Under the pieces are notes generated by a model, which saw only the letters and a list, made by a program, of their open reading frames with translations, ran no database searches and was not told where the DNA came from. Made by a program: the position numbers and the translations under genes. A stretch of 64,000 nt of DNA from NCBI GenBank assembly GCA_031308135.1, contig JAHLJT010000631.1:191288955-191352954 (forward strand), written 5' to 3'. Shown one piece after another: positions 59,301 to 64,000 of this stretch. The DNA comes from Acheta domesticus (Eukaryota > Arthropoda > Insecta > Orthoptera > Gryllidae). Position 1 is the first letter of the stretch. The number at the start of each line of letters is the position of its first letter.

Positions 59301-60440
59301 ACTATTCCTGGAAAATTATAATTAACTAGGTGGAACCCTTGGTATAAAACACGGCAAAAAAGGAAAAAAACTTTAGAAAAGCTTCAGCCGAAAAGTAAAC
59401 ACGTTCTATGGTGAAAATTGAAAGCCCTAAAAATATTGTTTCATTATCTTACTCTCCGAACCTGATGAAATAATGAAGGTATACAAACTCTGGAACAATA
59501 CAGTCAGTATTCTTCGTAAACACAGAGTGAAACGGGTTTGTCAAAATGTAATTGAAATGTGCCTTTACCTCGATCGGTATGTTTGTTGTAGTGGACTATT
59601 GTAAAGGATCCTGCTATCCCGGGTAACTTAAAAATCTAACGTACCATTTACAATTAAAAAAACTGAAAGGTTTTTGTAAAGTGATACATGTGGCAGATGG
59701 TTGCTGGACTTTGCATTTGTTTATAAACACTGTTAACCTTTGCATTTAAGAATCTTTGCATTCAATATTCGAACTTCTAAAACTCCCTGTCTTTGCATAA
59801 CTAACTAGAATCTCATGATGCAAGGATATCTTTAAAGTGTATTATAATTGGTCTCGATAATGACGTAATGACAAAATTACGCAGAAAAGCCTTGGTTTTA
59901 ATAATTTTAATTTATAATATTTTTTAAACTTCAAAAACATTTAATAAGAACAGGTGATTACGTATCTATGAGCCACAAATTCCATTTCTTAAAAATCACA
60001 AACTTTGGTTTTGCAGGAAGTTCAAATACTTTTTTAAATGAAAAGTGTTTTAAATACATAGATTTTTCGAGAGCATACATTTTTGCGTGCACAATAATCG
60101 TGAGAACATCGAATAAACTTATTTTGAAAAACATGTTTCTCAGAATTAATAAAAGAATGAATACCGACTTAACAGCAACAGCAGGCAAAAATAATATTAG
60201 GGCGTTGCATTTTTTCTTTTTATATTTTCATCAACAAGGCAAAAAAGAGGGTTAAGATAATGCACTTTTTAGATTTTGTAATTCTTATCCCTTCTGTGAC
60301 TTAGTGACACGGGATGCCACTAAATACCATTTCAGCAGAAAGTAATATCGAATACCCAGCAATTAATACCAAAATTGTCTGATATTCAACAAGCTGTGAA
60401 ACGCGTGTTCACCGACCTTTCTCCTTCCGATCCTCTCTCT
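56361..60440. other. No recognised gene
   Basis: AT-rich apart from a C-rich patch at about 58220-58330. A 9-bp stem GTATGCGTT...AACGCATAC with an 8-nt loop lies at 58456-58481. TTTGCATT recurs four times at 59710-59810. Short ORFs only. Confidence 0.5.
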
Positions 60441-60780
60441 CTGTGCATTGTCCTTGATAGAAAGCGCAATCAGCGAGTCGTTGCAGGCATAACTCGCGCG
60501 TCCTTCGACACCAGGCGGCGCCAGTGCGCCTCCCGAGCGGTGAATATGCGTCCGTCGGCGTCTGCAGATGGCCGCGCCGGCGGCGCCCTCTGAATTATGC
60601 GCACCGCGCTGTATTATCTTCTAACAGTTTAATGGGCATCGCGCAACGGGCCGCCGATTGGCGCGCGGCAATAGGAATCCATTAGGGGCCTTCATTAATT
60701 TAGAGCCCTTTCTTGGCCTCCGAGCTATAGATGGGCACGCGCCTGTCGCTGGGTTAGTGAACGGAATTCCCATAGGGGGA
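60441..60780. other. GC-rich, CpG-rich island
   Basis: CpG-dense around 60500-60660 (GGCCGCGCCGGCGGCGCC) with CAGTTTAATGGGC near 60626, AATCCATTAGGGGCC at 60676 and CCTTCATTAATTTAG at 60689-60703. Candidate regulatory DNA by composition. Confidence 0.4.
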
Positions 60781-62716
60781 TGTTGTCCGGCAACTGCTTG
60801 GTCATTGTTGAAATAAGTTATGGAAATAATGATAATGGGAAAGTAATAGAAACGATCTCTCAAACAATTTCCAAAGAAAGGAGTTTAAAAGGGATCAGTT
60901 TTAACCCATTTGTCCCAAGGACGTCCGCTTGTCCCTATTTGCGAAATGATGTCGAAAAAACCACATAGCAGAGCCAGAAGCGTCAGGATCTCCATTAGGT
61001 CTTGTGTCAAGTTTGTTGAAGTGCTACTGGAAATAGCTATTGGTCTCAGTTCTCTTTAAGTTGAAGAATATAAGCAAAATACAGGAAGAAAGCGTAATGA
61101 GTGGTAGAAGAAGAAGAGAACTGTGATGTTGCATCCATTTTTCTACCAACTGCATGCTGTGAAACTGTGCAGTTCTGTTTGCGATTTGACTTGTGGGATC
61201 CATTCAAACTGCTTGGTGCGGATATTTTTTATGACTCATCAATAGAGGACGGAGATTATTGTAATAAAAGATCAAAATATAGATACTTTTTAAGAACGGG
61301 CATCTAAAATAAAAATTAAACAATTAACGGAGAACGGAGGAGGATTTTCATACTAATGTAAATCAAATGAGGAAGGAACTTACTTATGAAATAAAGGATA
61401 TACATTAATTAATAGGGGACGGATTCTGATGATCTAAAACATAGCCAAAAATAATCAATAAAATCATCTTAAAATGTGTTTTAAAATACCCTAAAACCAA
61501 AAAAAGGGAAAAAATTTAATCAAAGTTAGTTCGGATGAACAACTCAACCTGTTGGATACGTTACTGATGTAATCGAGGCTTCTTCCTTTCTATCAAGTGA
61601 AGTCAGCTTGCAATCTTTTATTTTGGATTGTTGCAAAGAAATCGATTACTGAACTATTAATCGGCTACTGAGTAATTCTGTGGAGAACATTTGTTGCATC
61701 TCGTAAATATTATTTGTAGCATGTACCATTATAATGATAGTAAAATCGACATCGGCGAAAATGCTTTAAAAATAACGGAAAAGGTACAATATGACATTTT
61801 CGTTCGAAATCGACGAAAAATGGAAAACGACATATAAAACTGGGTCATTTGCTTTTGTCGTAGCATAAAATTAATGTATATACTAAAAGGCATTGTTTTA
61901 ATGTGAAAAGAAAAAAATGACAATTCATTAAATTGACGGCCTATTAATTATTTGTTCACCATGAAAACCTTTTGAATATTTATTTCGTGACTGAACAACA
62001 ATCAGTGCTACAAGTAAATAAGTGGTATAATAAAATATCAACATACGAGGTACCTGTCATTTCGGTTGTAAATGTAGCGTTTAGAGAAGGAATGGAAAAA
62101 TAATGAAGAATAAATTACATTATTATTAAGTGGACATGAAAATTATTTGGCTGTAAGTATTAACAACTTTTTGAATCCAACATTATTCACAACTTTCCCT
62201 TATTTTGTGCTAAGATCGAAAACAATGGTGAAGCTCCAAGGCCGTGTGTACCCGTTCCCGTGCACCGGCCGTGTGCACCCGAGGAAACCGCTGAGCCTGT
62301 GTGCTCTCCGAAACAGAGTTTGGGAGGCCGTGGCTGGGAGCTGAATGCAATTCGGTGAATGCGATTCTCCGCCAGCTGACTTTCCAGCTTTCCAACAAGC
62401 GAGTGGAACAACAATGGACCGCCGAAACGGCACTGCTTCACTAGACAATATAATGTTGGGACACGTCTGTTATCACGATTATTCGTGTTTGGATGCATTT
62501 CATCCATCAATGAACTTCTTAGCAAATGAAATCTACATACATCTTAATCTAATAAATTAAACTCTCATTTTATAATTCACTATAGTGAATAATAAAGTAG
62601 AATTTAATTACTTTAATACAAAAGATAACATTTTTTCCATTTAAAATTGTCTTTTTTCGTCAGTAATAGGTTCACAAACTGACATCCGCGATCCTTTACG
62701 GGATCACGAAAATATT
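60781..62716. other. AT-rich, no recognised gene
   Basis: Several short ORFs, including three overlapping ones at 62187-62525 on the minus strand; no domain recognised. Confidence 0.45.
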
Positions 62717-63144
62717 TTAGGGAACTCCTGAAGAGGCCATAAGATGACATTTTGGGTTATTTCTATTGTTCCCACGTCCCATTAAGCTATGTAATATAGT
62801 TCCTTTGATATTTGTTATAGTTACACACGGCTTTCGCGTAAACCAATTATGTGTGTATCGAAGATCATGACCACTGTGTTCCCAGTGGACTTGATTGAAC
62901 CACACAGTGCCTATACAATTCAGTTCTTGTAGTTTTCCTTTATCATCAACATTGTGTATCCTCACAGCCTGAGATATTTAATCATTTCGCCTTCGCATAT
63001 CTCGAGTTCCGAAGTGTGCGATTGTCCGAAAATGCATGCGGCGTCTACTTCCTGCATAAACGTAAATGAGCGATTACCGCCACTTCTCACCCTTCTCACT
63101 AAACTGTAGAAACCGAATTGTACTCCCAGATAAGGTGCCACCAC
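62717..63144 (-). other. Two abutting minus-strand ORFs, unrecognised
   Basis: ORFs at 62962-63144 (60 codons) and 62717-62965 (82 codons) abut on the minus strand in different frames. The composition is protein-like (mixed, W- and H-containing, not low complexity). I recognise no family. They could be a frame-broken fragment of a mobile-element protein or chance. Confidence 0.25.
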
Positions 63145-63246
63145 ATTTTAGAGCGACCCGGTTGGTTTTTATGTGTGTTTTTCTTTTTTGATTGCTTATG
63201 GGAACGTTACAACCGATAAATCTTTTTTGGCAGCATATCCCTTCAT

Positions 63247-63829
63247 CCCTTTCACTACCAATGGGACATATACGTCCCGCGGTGTAGTCTACATACTGAT
63301 ACCTACTGATGAGGCAGACAAATGTTTAAAAACGCTGGACCGATATCCTAATGAGTAAAGACATGTAGGTTTTGCTGAATTTTATGTTCGTTTGCAACTA
63401 GTAAGTTAAATGAATGAACTAATGTTCAATTTGGGACTTGTTTGGTATACAGATCTCTTTGCTTTGCATTTGATATCTAAGCAATTATATGGTAACTGGT
63501 TGTATTTTTCTGGTTATATTGTTTCTTTAATCGAGGAGGAAGGTACTCTGAAGGAAGAGTATTCATCTCTGGTACTGAGACTTGTTGAAGAAAGTTTTTT
63601 TTTTCTTTCATTAGCTGATGTGAGCCACGATAAAAAGCGGATCAGAAAAGTTCTGTGTGATGAAAAGATGTCACAACTGTTCGAAAATTCTAAAGAAGAG
63701 AGTGTGTCTGATCTTGACTTTAGAAGTTATGATTCTCTAGCTGATGACAATTTTGTACTGAGCAATGATTCAGAAAATACAGATTCACATTCAGAAAATT
63801 CAGGTGTTGGAGAGAATAACATGGGCTAG
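63247..63829 (+). pseudogene. Candidate piggyBac-like remnant: 5' end and transposase N-terminus
   Basis: CCCTTTCACTACCAATGGGAC at 63247-63267 resembles the CCYT-starting ends of piggyBac-type elements. It leads into an imperfect palindrome, GGGACATATACGTCCC (63263-63278). About 400 bp downstream an ATG at 63668 opens a 54-codon acidic peptide (SVSDLDF, DSLADDNFVLSNDSE) ending at a stop at 63827-63829. Acidic Asp/Ser-rich N-termini of this style are usual in piggyBac transposases; the catalytic region is absent. The 4 bases before CCCT are TCAT rather than the expected TTAA. The frame is open upstream from 63410. Class is inference. Confidence 0.4.
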
Positions 63830-64000
63830 ACTTTGTCGATAACATAAAACATTTGTTATTATTTTATATTTTGCAATAAACAGCAGAATCATTTTTGAAA
63901 AAAAATGTGTCCACAATTTACCAATGAGAGAGATGAGTCCCAACTAAGAATACCAATGGGAAACAGGTGACCCAGCTGATCCAGCGCCGCATGGAACCCG
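63830..64000. other. Window end, possible element 3' part
   Basis: AT-rich, with an AATAAA at about 63874 and two related direct words, TTTACCAATGAGA (about 63918) and ATACCAATGGGA (about 63950), echoing ACCAATGGGA of the proposed 5' end. Not enough to place a boundary. Confidence 0.3.

Noticed and set aside
62187..62525. Overlapping minus-strand ORFs as a gene
   Set aside because: Three overlapping frames of similar length with no domain; consistent with a locally GC-richer segment.

Overview
The window looks like a gene-poor stretch of a eukaryotic, most likely arthropod (probably insect), nuclear genome. It is AT-rich, with short ORFs and no convincing multi-exon host gene. What can be identified is nearly all mobile-element debris and tandem repeats: two decayed non-LTR retrotransposon fragments, a candidate piggyBac-type transposase N-terminus, five small foldback or terminal-inverted-repeat elements, and at least nine copies of one long tRNA-derived SINE. 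The arthropod assignment rests on these element types and on base composition; I cannot name a species.

Layout, 0-27 kb. A palindromic MITE (about 92-380) is followed by two SINE copies in opposite orientation (1729-2117 plus, 2262-2806 minus), a frame-broken jockey-like reverse transcriptase remnant (2930-3650) and a longer LINE reverse transcriptase pseudogene with two in-frame stops (4380-5807). A TA-flanked MITE lies at 8271-8482 and a SINE at 11761-12333. A GC-rich island runs into pyrimidine-rich sequence at 12.4-13.3 kb. A hAT-like MITE is at 13362-13742, a 22-bp minisatellite at 14925-15250, a GGN 15-bp array at 17050-17390, a SINE at 20461-20895 and an 8-bp array with higher-order structure at 22006-22480. 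A SINE splits a GTG-rich tract at 24951-25450.

Layout, 26-64 kb. A 555-bp near-perfect foldback element lies at 26680-27234, and a 44-bp minisatellite at about 31190-31880 runs into a GC island. Two unknown dispersed repeat families have paired copies between 32.8 and 40.2 kb. A 52-bp minisatellite at 36905-38320 is interrupted by a second copy of the 8271 MITE family. Four more SINE copies follow (43198, 45897, 46965, 55977), one with a foreign insertion inside it. A second GGN 15-bp array is at 52945-53490, next to 1.5 kb of pyrimidine-rich DNA with long but probably non-coding ORFs. The window ends in a candidate piggyBac N-terminal remnant (63247-63829).

How the parts relate. There is no operon-like or pathway logic. 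The informative relations are structural: insertions inside other repeats give relative ages, target-site duplications mark several SINE and MITE copies, and GC-rich islands recur every few kilobases, often beside strand-asymmetric C+T-rich DNA and often holding TAAT/ATTA cores. These islands are the best candidates for host regulatory DNA, but that is inference.
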